A stretch of 64,000 bases of DNA from Companilactobacillus halodurans (GCF_009600985.1 NZ_VDFP01000015.1:1-64000); one strand, 5' to 3'; shown: positions 1 through 9,114, numbered from the stretch's first letter. Notes: generated by a model from the sequence alone, not told the origin. Translations and numbers: made by a program.

Positions 1-9
1 TAAACTACA

Positions 10-48
10 AAACTCCACGGGAACTATTCACTAGTTTCTGTGGAGTTT
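10..48. repeat. 17-bp perfect-to-wobble hairpin with 5-nt loop
   Basis: Positions 10-26 pair with 32-48 (including two G-T wobbles), leaving a five-base loop at 27-31. No T-run follows on either strand, so it is not a classical terminator. It lies just upstream of the truncated IIB remnant and could be a mobile-element end or a regulatory hairpin. The window edge prevents seeing its context. Confidence 0.6.
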
Positions 49-106
49 AGAAATGTACTTTTCTGGTACTGATATATTTCGTATTTATTTTTGGACAAGT
101 GGCTAA

Positions 107-220
107 CTTGTTCTTGTAATTTTCGAAGAAAAACTGAAAGTCATGGTAAACAATGGTATTGAAGTAGAAATTAGAGCTGTCCCTGATGATCATAAAGTAT
201 TAATCAAAAATATACTTTAA
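107..220 (+). pseudogene. C-terminal remnant of a mannose/sorbose-type PTS IIB subunit
   Basis: Read from 107 to the TAA at 218-220, the frame gives a short peptide beginning LVLVIFEEKLKVMV and containing GIEVEIRAVPDD near its end. This looks like the final strand-helix-strand of a mannose/sorbose-family IIB protein, whose C-terminus normally carries a P-x-D segment after a hydrophobic strand. The frame is closed by TAA at 104-106, and I found no continuation in the other frames between the hairpin at 10-48 and this point. The subunit is therefore truncated, or broken further upstream. IIC and IID follow directly, the expected gene order for this PTS family. The identification rests on about 37 residues and is tentative. 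Confidence 0.5.
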
Positions 221-250
221 TAAATGTTAAATATACTTTAATAAATGTTA
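210..250 (+). repeat. Tandem direct repeat, 2 x 20 bp with 1-nt spacer
   Basis: The same 20-base AT-rich sequence occupies 210-229 and 231-250. The first copy contains the IIB stop codon. The duplication moves the IIC ribosome binding site about 21 bp further from the end of IIB, which would weaken any translational coupling. Confidence 0.9.
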
Positions 251-264
251 TTTGAAGGGGAACT

Positions 265-1041
265 GTGAAAATGAAAACTTTTTTGATATTTCTAATTGCG
301 TGTTTTGGTTACAGTGATTACTTTACTGGTAAATCAATGCAAACCAGACCATTGGTTTTAGGACCATTAGTAGGATTGGCCTTGGGTAATTTGGAACAAG
401 GAGTAATAATCGGTGCAACTATGGAATTAGCCATGATGGGAGCTGTAGGTATTGGTGCAGCTTTACCCCCAGAAGTTGTTTCAGGTGGTATTTTAGGTAC
501 GGCATTTGCCATTATCGGGCATAAAGATGCGGGTATGGCCGTAGCATTGGGCTTACCAATTGCTATGTTAGTTATGCTACTTCGTAATCTATTGTTTATC
601 GCCATTGATCCTATTTTTGCTAAACGGGCTGATAAATACGATGCGAAGGGTGATATTGAAGGTGTAAATAGGATGCACTGGTTTGGTGGTGTTTTTGGTA
701 TGTATTTACCTCTAGCTATTTTGGTTACTGTTTCCTTCCAGCTTGGTGGAGGAATAATGCAGCAAGTATTAAATATGATTCCAAAATTTATCCAAACGGG
801 GTTGAGTATTTCGGCCGGAATTTTGCCTGCACTTGGATTTGCGATTCTACTAAGAATGATTGTAAATAAAGAAATTATTGGTTATTTAATTGTTGGGTTC
901 GTACTTACAGCCTATCTAAAATTACCTGTTGTTGGTGTAGCATTGCTGGCTGTCGGTATTATTGCAATTTTGCTGTATGTTAACAAAGGGGTTACAACAA
1001 GAACAGAAAATAGTGGAGGTGACTCTGATGACGACTTCTAA
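265..1041 (+). CDS. PTS system mannose/fructose/sorbose family IIC subunit
   Basis: This integral membrane IIC subunit forms, with IID, the sugar channel of a mannose-family phosphotransferase permease. The protein is almost entirely hydrophobic and contains the family-typical segment GATMELAMMGAVGIGAALPP, then PEVVSGGILGTAFAI, and a conserved helix around PALGFAILLRMIV. Length (256-258 aa) is normal. A GAAGGGG site at 254-260 could serve either GTG 265 or ATG 271; ATG 271 has the more usual spacing. It overlaps the IID start by 14 bases. The matching IIB is only a remnant upstream and no IIA is visible, so the permease can work only if another IIAB supplies the phosphate. Sugar specificity cannot be read from the sequence. 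Confidence 0.9.
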   Translation: MKMKTFLIFLIACFGYSDYFTGKSMQTRPLVLGPLVGLALGNLEQGVIIGATMELAMMGAVGIGAALPPEVVSGGILGTAFAIIGHKDAGMAVALGLPIAMLVMLLRNLLFIAIDPIFAKRADKYDAKGDIEGVNRMHWFGGVFGMYLPLAILVTVSFQLGGGIMQQVLNMIPKFIQTGLSISAGILPALGFAILLRMIVNKEIIGYLIVGFVLTAYLKLPVVGVALLAVGIIAILLYVNKGVTTRTENSGGDSDDDF

Positions 1042-1861
1042 ACAAAAGGTTGATACAGAAATAACCAAAAAAGATTTAAGAAAGGTATTCTGGAAATCCT
1101 TGCCATTTGAAATATCCTGGAACTATGTTCGTCAAGATCATATGGGATTTGCTTATTCCATGTCACCAATTATTAAAAAATTGTATAAAACTAGAGAAGA
1201 TAGGGCGGCTGCCTTGAAAAGACATATGGAATTTTTTAACATTACTGTATACTTCTCAACACTTGTTTTAGGTATCGTAACAGCGATGGAAAAGAAGAAT
1301 GCTGAAGATGGAAAAGAATTTGATGCAACGTCTATCAATAATATTAAAGCTAGTTTGATGGGTCCCTTATCAGGCATTGGAGATTCCTTGTTTTTAGGAA
1401 CATTAAGAGTTATTGCTGCCGGTATTGGCGCTTCTCTTGCAATGAAAGGCAGTATTCTTGGTGCTATTTTGTTTCTCATCCTTTATAATGTCCCTGCCTT
1501 TGCCGTAAGATATATTGGTATGATGCAAGGTTATAAAATGGGAACATCTTTCCTAGATAAAATTTCTGAGTCTGGATTGATGGATAAAGTCACAAAATTA
1601 ACTGGTATTTTAGGGTTAATGACTATCGGGTCAATGGTTGCAACGATGGTAGTTATGAAAACACCATTAACTTTTGGTACTGGTAGTGCAATAACAAAAG
1701 TTCAGTCAATTTTAGATTCAATTATGCCAAAATTATTGCCTGCAATGATCACAGGAGTGATATATTGGCTTTTGAATAAGAAAATAAAGACGACAACAAT
1801 TCTAATTTTAATTATTGCGTTCTCAATTGTTTGTGCTTATTTTGGTATCTTGTCAGCATAA
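1028..1861 (+). CDS. PTS system mannose/fructose/sorbose family IID subunit
   Basis: IID partner of the preceding IIC, 277 aa. The N-terminus is soluble, with the family motifs FWKSLPFEISWNYVRQ and AYSMSPIIKKLY. A central region contains KASLMGPLSGIGDSLFLGTL, the signature of IID proteins, and the C-terminal half has several membrane segments. I chose ATG 1028 because it follows a GGAGGTGA site at 1015-1022 and overlaps the end of IIC. A longer reading from 962 would extend into IIC-coding DNA and has no ribosome site. The gene is intact and is followed by a rho-independent terminator at 1989-2021, so IIC-IID form the end of the operon. Confidence 0.92.
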   Translation: MTTSKQKVDTEITKKDLRKVFWKSLPFEISWNYVRQDHMGFAYSMSPIIKKLYKTREDRAAALKRHMEFFNITVYFSTLVLGIVTAMEKKNAEDGKEFDATSINNIKASLMGPLSGIGDSLFLGTLRVIAAGIGASLAMKGSILGAILFLILYNVPAFAVRYIGMMQGYKMGTSFLDKISESGLMDKVTKLTGILGLMTIGSMVATMVVMKTPLTFGTGSAITKVQSILDSIMPKLLPAMITGVIYWLLNKKIKTTTILILIIAFSIVCAYFGILSA

Positions 1862-1988
1862 TCTTTATAAGTACAATAGACAAAAATATTTGAAATCATT
1901 TTTGATAGTTTGAGCTTTTGTAATAAATGTATTCGCCTTAGCAAGGATATATAATGAAAGTGAATAATAATTTTATGTTAGGTTTTAT

Positions 1989-2021
1989 GCTTAATCACTG
2001 AGAAAGTGGTTAAGCTTTTTT
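1989..2021 (+). terminator. Rho-independent terminator after IIC-IID
   Basis: A 10-bp stem, 1989-1998 with 2006-2015 and one G-T pair, has a 7-nt loop and is followed by six T residues. Confidence 0.85.
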
Positions 2022-2979
2022 GTATCAGTCAGGGACGTTAATTTGATTGTTATTCATAGTAGTCAAAATAAATAGTTAAAAGCAAAGATGTACATCTTGA
2101 GGTGGAACCGATGTGACAATTATAGAGAACAGAACAAAATCTGGCTGTCTGAGGATGATAAATTAGTAAAACCAAAGGCAATCATAGGTGCATAATATTG
2201 TCTCTGAAAAAATATGAATTGAATGGCAATTTATTTGAAGAATAAGTTTGAAATAGAAGTAAAAGAACAGTCTAAATATTTAGAAACAGAATCTACTTAA
2301 CTTATGGGAGCAATATTTGAACAGTATTTAATGTTGCTATGGATAGTTTGGCTTTGCCTTTTATGGAAAATATATGATTAGTGAGCAAACGATGAGAAAT
2401 AATAGTTCTGATATAGATCAAAAAATAGTCAGCCTATATAATTAACGATTAAGAGCTATATTAAATTGTTGATGAGGGTGTGCTAATCAGTTTTTGGTAT
2501 TCCCAAGAGTGTTGAGTAATAAAGTCACTACATGTGAATCAATTGATAGCAAATCGTAAAGTGTAAGGGATACGTCTAAATCACAAATTTTTAATGGAAT
2601 AATTCAACATCAAAATAAAGGTGTGCAACCACTACCAGATCCTTTTTCAAGTATATTATTAATGAACTGTTAATTATTTAATTTCTAAAGTCCTTGTGAA
2701 ATCATCGTTTAAATTTAGTTTGAATATTGTTGATAAGGGAGTCATATTTAATCTTTAGGTCAACTCATTCTCTCCAGATTGATAATAATGTGAGAACAAT
2801 AAATGAGTTAATAAGTACTTTTACAATCATTTGAAATTTATTCTTTCAAAGTAAATATAATTTATTGAAGTGTTGATAAAATGTTTTCTAGTTGTTTTCA
2901 TTCATCGAAAATATTCTATTCTAATATATAGAAATTTTGAAATATAGTACTTTAAGAACAACAACATACCTATATTAGC

Positions 2980-3028
2980 CACGCAATTGAAGTGGAATGT
3001 CAAGTGTACTATTTTATGAAATTGCGTG
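2980..3028. repeat. 9-bp inverted repeat with 31-nt spacer
   Basis: CACGCAATT at 2980-2988 is the exact reverse complement of AATTGCGTG at 3020-3028, and TTTT follows shortly after. It may be a terminator remnant or the ends of a short element. It lies inside the decayed stretch. Confidence 0.5.
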
Positions 3029-3447
3029 ACTTTTACTAAATTTATTCCAAGATGCGTCCTCATTAATTCATATTATGGAACCATAGAAGATAGTCGTGGA
3101 AATTTGGCGGATTATCCTATTATCCACTGTTTCTTGGTCAAGGATATTACATCATTCATTTATTCTAAAATTAGTTGCAACAAACTTATTATTACTTTTC
3201 TGGATTACGTGTTGACGATTATTTTAAAAACTATAATAAGCAATATAGCAAAGTCCATAATTTCTTAATTATAATGGAGTCTATGCATAGAATAATGGTT
3301 GATATGAAAGGATCAAAAAGCTGATAATATGGTTAGTAAATAGTAATAATTACTTTTCATTTACAATTTACTGTTAAAAATTAAAAATGAATTATATCTA
3401 TTACTGAGTAAACTCAATATATATAGAAATTATTATGAGGTGGGATA

Positions 3448-4170
3448 ATGGATTATCAAACTCGTTTGATGAATAAACAATATGAGCTTTCTGATACGGA
3501 AAATGAATTGGCAAACTATATAAAACGTAATTCTAAAGACGTAATTCATATGACAATAACAGAGGTAGCCAATGATATATATACCGTTCCAAATACGGTT
3601 ATACGTTTATGTAAGAAATTGGGATATTCGGGTTATTCTGAATTGAAAATAGATTTGAAACAGGAATTATTAAAAAAAGATAAGCAATTCGATAATCGTA
3701 AAGTAATGAATAATACATTTGATTTGATTGATGAAAAAAGAGAAAAATTTGTTGTAAATAAAATAATAGATGCAGATAAAATTTTAATGTTTGCTGTTGG
3801 AGAAACATCATATCCAGTTCAGGACTTCTCGAGTACCATGAATGCTTTGAATCATAAAACAGTATTTTATACATATGAAAATCAAATTATCTCTGACATA
3901 AAAAATTCATCAAAGACTTTGATTATTTTGGTAAGTATCTCTGGTCAAAATGATCAATTAATAAAGATTGCAAAAATTGCGAGAAAAAGCGGTCAATTTG
4001 TAATTAGTTTAACTCATATTGGAAAGAATCCTCTTGAAGAACTATCAGACCTTTCGTTATTTTGTTATTCACCTTCCAGAAGAATCAAGGGTGTCAATAT
4101 AACTGATAAGACTTCAGTATATATTATCCTTAATTCATTAAGAAACGCTTATATACAAGCAATTGTGTAA
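3448..4170 (+). CDS. RpiR/MurR-family transcriptional regulator
   Basis: Sugar-phosphate-sensing regulator of 240 aa. The N-terminal part (residues 1-75) carries the RpiR helix-turn-helix, with the recognisable TITEVANDIYTVPNTVIRLCKKLGYSGYSELK. The C-terminal part (about 95-230) is a SIS sugar-isomerase fold that would bind a phosphosugar; it includes ILVSISGQNDQLIKIAKIA. The protein is somewhat shorter than the usual 270-290 aa. The start follows a GAGGTGGG site. It sits immediately upstream of a PTS permease and an alpha-mannosidase, so it most likely controls them in response to a phosphorylated mannoside. Its own terminator separates it from that operon. Confidence 0.9.
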   Translation: MDYQTRLMNKQYELSDTENELANYIKRNSKDVIHMTITEVANDIYTVPNTVIRLCKKLGYSGYSELKIDLKQELLKKDKQFDNRKVMNNTFDLIDEKREKFVVNKIIDADKILMFAVGETSYPVQDFSSTMNALNHKTVFYTYENQIISDIKNSSKTLIILVSISGQNDQLIKIAKIARKSGQFVISLTHIGKNPLEELSDLSLFCYSPSRRIKGVNITDKTSVYIILNSLRNAYIQAIV

Positions 4171-4180
4171 TTATACACAG

Positions 4181-4215
4181 AAACCCATTCAATTAAAATG
4201 AATGGGTTTATTTAA
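4181..4215 (+). terminator. Rho-independent terminator after rpiR-type gene
   Basis: AAACCCATTC at 4181-4190 pairs with GAATGGGTTT at 4200-4209, followed by an AT-rich, T-containing tail. Confidence 0.75.
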
Positions 4216-4221
4216 TTTAAT

Positions 4222-4267
4222 AATCGTAAGCGATTCCTTGAAAGAGGGTATTATTAACTTGTAATAA
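4222..4267 (+). promoter_or_regulatory. Promoter with cre-like site and short palindrome before IIABC
   Basis: CGTAAGCGATTCCT at 4225-4238 matches the cre consensus TGWAARCGYTWNCW at 12 of 14 positions. AATCG-TAAG-CGATT at 4222-4235 is also a perfect 5-bp palindrome that could be the RpiR operator. A possible -35 TTGAAA at 4238-4243 and -10 TAATAA at 4262-4267 (18-bp spacing) follow, so a protein bound at the palindrome would block the -35 box. Confidence 0.5.
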
Positions 4268-4294
4268 AGGGAACATATAAAAGGGGGTTACATA

Positions 4295-6226
4295 ATGAAA
4301 TTAACAAATGCTACTTCTAAGAGTTTAATTTTTCTTGATAAAAATTTTACAAAAAAAGAAGAGATTTTTAAATATTTAACCCATGAGATGTTTGAACAGG
4401 GAAAAATTGAATCGGAAGAAGATTTTTTGCGAGCTATTCATGAACGAGAAAGGGAATCAGTCACTGGACTCAAAAATGGATTAGCAATTCCACATGGAAA
4501 ATCGAATACGGTAAAGGAAGCATGTTTTGCTATATTAAGGACCAATGAAGTGGTAAGTGATTACAAGAGCCTTAATCCAACCAATGAAGTAAGATTGATT
4601 TTCTTACTTGCAATTCCATCTGCTGAGGCTGGAACAACACATTTGGAAATATTATCTGCTTTATCAACAAAACTTGCAAATTCCAATTATAGAACTGAAC
4701 TTATGAATGCAAAAAGTGTTGATGAAATATATGCGTTATTAAATCAAGAAGAAAAAGAACAGAGTTCAGGCACGTCAGAATCAGATAAATCGGATAATAA
4801 AGAGCTTATTTTAGGAATTACAGCATGTGCTGCCGGAATCGCTCATACATATATGGCAGCTGAAGCGTTAAGAAAAGCAGCTCAAAAGCGTGAAATACGT
4901 GTTCATATTGAGAAACAGGGTGCTAAAGGAATTGAGGATCGTATCAGTTCAAAGGATGTTAATGAAGCTAATGTTATTATTTATGCCCACGATGTTGCAT
5001 TAAAGGATTTAAATAGATTTAAAGGATTACCATCAATTGATATTCCAGTTGCAGATCCGATTAAAAATGCAGATAAAGTATTGGATGAGGCGTTAGAAAA
5101 ATCAGAGGGGTATATACCTGGTTCTAAAGCAACTGTTGCCGATGATGAAGGTTTCGAAAAGGAAAAATCAATTGGAACCGAAATTAAAGATTCTGTACTA
5201 ACAGGTATTTCATATATTATTCCAATCATTATTGCCGGTGGAATGATTGGTGCTATTGCTGTGATAATTACGCAATTATTTGGATTACAAGGAATGCTAA
5301 AAACAGAAAGTAGTTGGCTATTTCAATTAAAAACACTTGGTGGAAATATGCTCGGTACTTTAATGGTTCCAGTTTTATCAGCATACATGGCTTATTCAAT
5401 TGGAGATAAACCAGCTCTCGGTCCTGGATTTGCCGGTGGACTTGCTGCCAATATGATTAATAGTGGCTTTCTAGGTGGTATGTTGGGAGGATTACTTGCC
5501 GGATTCCTAATTAAATGGATGAAGAAAAATATTAAGAGTGAAGGCGTCTTTTCTGGATTTATAACATTTTGGATATATCCGGTCGTTGGTTCACTAATTA
5601 TTGGTATTTTGATGCTTTTTGTCGTCGGTAAACCAGTAGCTTGGATAAATACTGCCTTAGTTAACATGTTAAATGGAATGGCAGGTACAAGTGCAATTTT
5701 GCTTGGCGCTGTGATTGGTGCAATGGTTTCATTTGATTTAGGGGGCCCAGTAAATAAAGCTGCATACGCTTTTTGTCTGGGCGCCATGGCTAATGGAAAT
5801 TTTGTTCCATATTGTATTTTTGCTTCTGTAAAAATGGTATCAGCATTTTCAGTTTCTGGCGCATGTTATTTAAGAAAGGATTTATTTAAACCAGAAGAAC
5901 GTGAAATTGGTAATCAAACATGGATTCTTGGATTAGCAGGTATTACTGAAGGAGCAATTCCATTTGCAATGTCAGATCCAATTAGAGTTATCGGATCCTT
6001 TATTGCAGGTTCAATTGTGACTGGTGGTATTGTATCTTACTTCAATATTGGACTTAACGTTCCAGGTGCTGGAATTTTCTCGATGTTATTGTTAAAGGGT
6101 GAAATTGGTTCATTTATGGGCGCTGTCATATGTTTAGGAGCAGCATTAATAGGAGCTTTAATTTCGACCGTACTATTAATTGTAACTAGGAAACAAAAAT
6201 TGGGGAAAAGCTTAACAAGAGTTTAG
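4295..6226 (+). CDS. mngA: PTS fructose-family IIABC permease, mannosylglycerate/mannoside type
   Basis: Single-chain PTS permease of 643 aa that imports and phosphorylates a sugar. The IIA domain occupies residues 1-150, with the phospho-accepting His67 in AIPHGKS. The IIB domain (about 170-270) has the P-loop ITACAAGIAHTYMAAE with phospho-cysteine 178. The IIC membrane domain begins near residue 295 (SVLTGISYIIPIIIAGGMIG). Domain order A-B-C and length match E. coli MngA (about 658 aa), and, as in E. coli, an alpha-mannosidase gene follows, here by 13 bp. The substrate is therefore probably 2-O-mannosylglycerate or another alpha-mannoside. The substrate is inferred from the neighbour; the PTS class itself is clear. 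Start ATG follows AAAGGGGG. Confidence 0.85.
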   Translation: MKLTNATSKSLIFLDKNFTKKEEIFKYLTHEMFEQGKIESEEDFLRAIHERERESVTGLKNGLAIPHGKSNTVKEACFAILRTNEVVSDYKSLNPTNEVRLIFLLAIPSAEAGTTHLEILSALSTKLANSNYRTELMNAKSVDEIYALLNQEEKEQSSGTSESDKSDNKELILGITACAAGIAHTYMAAEALRKAAQKREIRVHIEKQGAKGIEDRISSKDVNEANVIIYAHDVALKDLNRFKGLPSIDIPVADPIKNADKVLDEALEKSEGYIPGSKATVADDEGFEKEKSIGTEIKDSVLTGISYIIPIIIAGGMIGAIAVIITQLFGLQGMLKTESSWLFQLKTLGGNMLGTLMVPVLSAYMAYSIGDKPALGPGFAGGLAANMINSGFLGGMLGGLLAGFLIKWMKKNIKSEGVFSGFITFWIYPVVGSLIIGILMLFVVGKPVAWINTALVNMLNGMAGTSAILLGAVIGAMVSFDLGGPVNKAAYAFCLGAMANGNFVPYCIFASVKMVSAFSVSGACYLRKDLFKPEEREIGNQTWILGLAGITEGAIPFAMSDPIRVIGSFIAGSIVTGGIVSYFNIGLNVPGAGIFSMLLLKGEIGSFMGAVICLGAALIGALISTVLLIVTRKQKLGKSLTRV

Positions 6227-6239
6227 AAAGGAAATACTT

Positions 6240-8819
6240 ATGAAGGTAACACAAATTATTGTTGTTCCACATATGCACTGGGACAGGGAATGGTACTTCT
6301 CAACAGAGGAATCCGAAGTTTTATTGAATAATAATTTACCAGAAATTTTAGATAAATTGGAAAGTGACCCGGATTATCCACCATTCGTTCTGGATGGACA
6401 AAGTGTGATTATTGAAGATTTTTTAAAATCGCATCCTCATGATGGGGGAAGATTTAAAAAATTAGCAAAAGAAGGAAGATTCAAGCTAGGCCCATGGTAT
6501 TCCCAAACTGATGAGATGGCAGTTGGAGCTGAATCTATTACAAGAAACCTTTTATATGGATTATCCGATAGTAATAAATTTGGAACGCCGATGAAGATAG
6601 GTTACGTGCCAGACTCATTTGGTCAAAGTTCTCAGATGCCAATGATTTTAAATCAATTTAGTATTGATAAATCAATTTTTTGGAGAGGTCTGTCAGAAAG
6701 AAAAGGAACAAATAGTAATCAATTTATTTGGAAATCAAAGGATGGATCGAGAGTCTTTGTAAATCAAATGCCTGGTGGATATGCAACTGGTAAATATTTG
6801 CCACTAGATAAAGTAGAATTAAAAAATAGAATGGACCCTTTATTAGAAAAATTTGATAAATTCTCGACGACAGGTCAAGCTATATTGCCTAATGGTCATG
6901 ATCAAATGCCAATTCAAAAAAATATTAAACAAGTAGTAAGTGAATTAAATGATATTTATCCGGATAGACATTTTATTATGGGAAATTATGAAGATATATT
7001 TGATCATATTGAAGATAATAGTGCCGATTTGGACAAAGTTAGCGGCGAATTTTACGATGGGAAATATGAAAGAGTACACAGAAGTATTCAAAGTACACGT
7101 ATGGATTTGAAAGTCATGAATACTAGAATTGAGAATAAGATTACCAATTTATTGGAACCGTTGGCTTCCATCGCCTATAAATTAGGATTTGAATATTACC
7201 GTGGAATGATGGAGGAGATTTGGAAAGAGCTAATGAAAAATCATGCTCATGATAGTATGGGTGCATGTTGTTCAGATAAAGTCCATGAAGAAATTAGAGA
7301 GAGATATTTCAAAGCAGAGGAATATACTGATAGATTAATCGATTATTACAAAAGAAAAATCACTGAAGCCAGCACGGTTCAACCTGGGGATGATAAGTTA
7401 ACTTTATTTAATTTATTGCCCAAAGATGAAAATAGATTAGTTACTGCCGAGGTAATAACAAAGAACAAGGGATTTAAGCTAATAGATGCTGATGGTAAAA
7501 CAGTTCCATTCGACCTAATTAATAAAGAAATTGTTGATCCAGGATTGATTGATCGCCAACTTGTTGCACATTCGCAATATAATCCTTTTCATAAGTATAC
7601 TATTCAGTTTAATAGACACTTTACCGGGGTTAGTTATGAAGTTTTAGCGATTAACTTTGATAATACTGTGTTAAGTTTGGAATCTCAAAACAATTTAAAT
7701 AAAGTGATTGAAACTGATAGTTATAAAATGTCATTCAATACTGACGGAACAATCGATTTGACTAATAAGATAAATGGAAAAGTTTATAAGAAGGTATTGA
7801 ATATGGAATTACAAGGTGATGATGGCGATGAATATGATTTTTCACCGTTACCAAATCCAATTAAGTTGTATTCGAAAGATATGGTTAACAATGCAACAAT
7901 TAATCTAGACAGAAATAAATATATGATAAAAGCTTCAATTTTATATGAATTGACGGTGCCTAACGGGTTGAATCAATGGATTACGTGTGACAGTTGGAGT
8001 GGAAATATTCAAATTCATTTAGATTTAGACATTCCCATTTCTGGCAAAACTATCGGTTTAAAAGTAACAGTGAACAATCAAGCAAATAATGTTCGATTAC
8101 GTTTATTAGTGCCTACAGAAATAATTAGTCAAAATTCGACTAGTGATGTTCAATTTGGATTAATTGATAGACCTAATTACGATCCAGCTATGGAACAATG
8201 GAAAAAAGAAGAATGGAAAGAACGTCCAGACTCAATTTATCCATTTTTATCACATGTAGAAGTAACGGATGATAAATCATCAGTGGCTGTGATTACAAAT
8301 AGTTCACGAGAGTATCAAATTGTAAACAGTAAGACAATTGCTATAACGTTGATTCGTGGAGTTGGAGTTCTAGGAAAAGCAAATTTAGTAAGAAGGCCTG
8401 GACGACCATCTGGAATAAATGCTCCTACACCTGATTCACAATGTATTGGTAGTCTTTCGTTAAACTTTGGATTGATTTTTTCAGATAATCCATCAAAAGA
8501 AACCCATTATGGACAAATTGCTAAGGAGTTTTTAACACCAGTAGTTTCGTATAATCAATTACCAAATGTAGCAATGCATATGAATAAATCTGTAATCAAG
8601 GTACCAAGGCTGTTTACCCTATTTCAAGAGAACACTAATTTAGTATTAAGTGACATCAAAATATCTGAGGATGGTAAGAAAGTTCTCGTAAGATTTTACA
8701 ATGATTCTGAGACAAAATTACCAGTATTATCTGGCAATCAATATACATTAAATGAGCAAAAGGTATCTGATATTCGGAGTACTATCAATCCGAATAGTGT
8801 TGGAACATTTGAAATTTAA
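6240..8819 (+). CDS. mngB: Alpha-mannosidase, glycoside hydrolase family 38
   Basis: Cytoplasmic GH38 alpha-mannosidase of 859 aa with no signal peptide. It would cleave the phosphorylated mannoside delivered by the upstream PTS permease. The N-terminal catalytic domain starts with VVPHMHWDREWYF, where His13 and Asp15 are the expected zinc ligands. WYSQTDEMAVGAES contains the likely nucleophile Asp91, and NHAHDSMGACCSD (about 334-346) the last zinc-binding His. The rest is the beta-sandwich C-terminal part of the family. Length is close to E. coli MngB (about 877 aa). It is co-transcribed with the PTS gene (13-bp gap, AGAAAGGAAAT ribosome site). It is a member of the bacterial subgroup that also includes enzymes acting on short mannosides, so the exact substrate is open. 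Confidence 0.9.
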   Translation: MKVTQIIVVPHMHWDREWYFSTEESEVLLNNNLPEILDKLESDPDYPPFVLDGQSVIIEDFLKSHPHDGGRFKKLAKEGRFKLGPWYSQTDEMAVGAESITRNLLYGLSDSNKFGTPMKIGYVPDSFGQSSQMPMILNQFSIDKSIFWRGLSERKGTNSNQFIWKSKDGSRVFVNQMPGGYATGKYLPLDKVELKNRMDPLLEKFDKFSTTGQAILPNGHDQMPIQKNIKQVVSELNDIYPDRHFIMGNYEDIFDHIEDNSADLDKVSGEFYDGKYERVHRSIQSTRMDLKVMNTRIENKITNLLEPLASIAYKLGFEYYRGMMEEIWKELMKNHAHDSMGACCSDKVHEEIRERYFKAEEYTDRLIDYYKRKITEASTVQPGDDKLTLFNLLPKDENRLVTAEVITKNKGFKLIDADGKTVPFDLINKEIVDPGLIDRQLVAHSQYNPFHKYTIQFNRHFTGVSYEVLAINFDNTVLSLESQNNLNKVIETDSYKMSFNTDGTIDLTNKINGKVYKKVLNMELQGDDGDEYDFSPLPNPIKLYSKDMVNNATINLDRNKYMIKASILYELTVPNGLNQWITCDSWSGNIQIHLDLDIPISGKTIGLKVTVNNQANNVRLRLLVPTEIISQNSTSDVQFGLIDRPNYDPAMEQWKKEEWKERPDSIYPFLSHVEVTDDKSSVAVITNSSREYQIVNSKTIAITLIRGVGVLGKANLVRRPGRPSGINAPTPDSQCIGSLSLNFGLIFSDNPSKETHYGQIAKEFLTPVVSYNQLPNVAMHMNKSVIKVPRLFTLFQENTNLVLSDIKISEDGKKVLVRFYNDSETKLPVLSGNQYTLNEQKVSDIRSTINPNSVGTFEI

Positions 8820-9060
8820 TCATGATTTTCACCAAATAAATTTTTGTGTTTGTATCTAAGCTTTATTAATATAGGATATTGATTTTGTATAATCATAAAT
8901 TAATTACTATTATGCCGATATCAATGATATAGTTGGATGCTTTTTCACGATATGATTAGTAACGCCTTTAGATTTGTGCCTTTTAATGTTTGGTCACACT
9001 TTATAATTTGTGATATTTTAAAGAACTTCTTTAAGAAAATATAAGATTATAATTATCCTA

Positions 9061-9114
9061 AAATAAAGGAATGTATCAACTGGAAAAATTCAATTGATAT
9101 AGTCCTTTATTTTT
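9061..9114 (+). terminator. Rho-independent terminator, extended hairpin
   Basis: AAATAAAGGA at 9061-9070 pairs with TCCTTTATTT at 9103-9112. A second inner stem (ATCAA with TTGAT) lies within the loop, and the sequence continues with T residues. It could close the mannoside operon, although it lies about 240 bp beyond the mannosidase stop. Confidence 0.65.

Larger units (their letters stand above)
1862..3447. other. 1.6 kb AT-rich non-coding stretch, probably decayed genes
   Basis: Only short broken frames occur here. A terminator closes the IIC-IID operon at 1989-2021. Between about 2100 and 2680 several frames give short protein-like fragments interrupted by many stops (for example LWLSEDDKLVKPKAIIGA near 2138-2195), which suggests one or more eroded genes, but I could not identify them. 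An 80-codon frame at 3026-3268 has no ribosome site and does not resemble a protein I know. An inverted repeat lies at 2980-3028. The RpiR gene's ribosome site, AGGTGGG, is at about 3437. Confidence 0.6.

Noticed and set aside
962..1027. N-terminal extension of the IID subunit
   Set aside because: It lies inside IIC-coding DNA in another frame, lacks a ribosome site, and the normal IID N-terminus begins at 1028.
3026..3268. 80-codon open frame in the decayed stretch
   Set aside because: It has no ribosome site and no recognisable domain, and it lies among many broken frames. It looks like chance openness in AT-rich DNA or a gene remnant.
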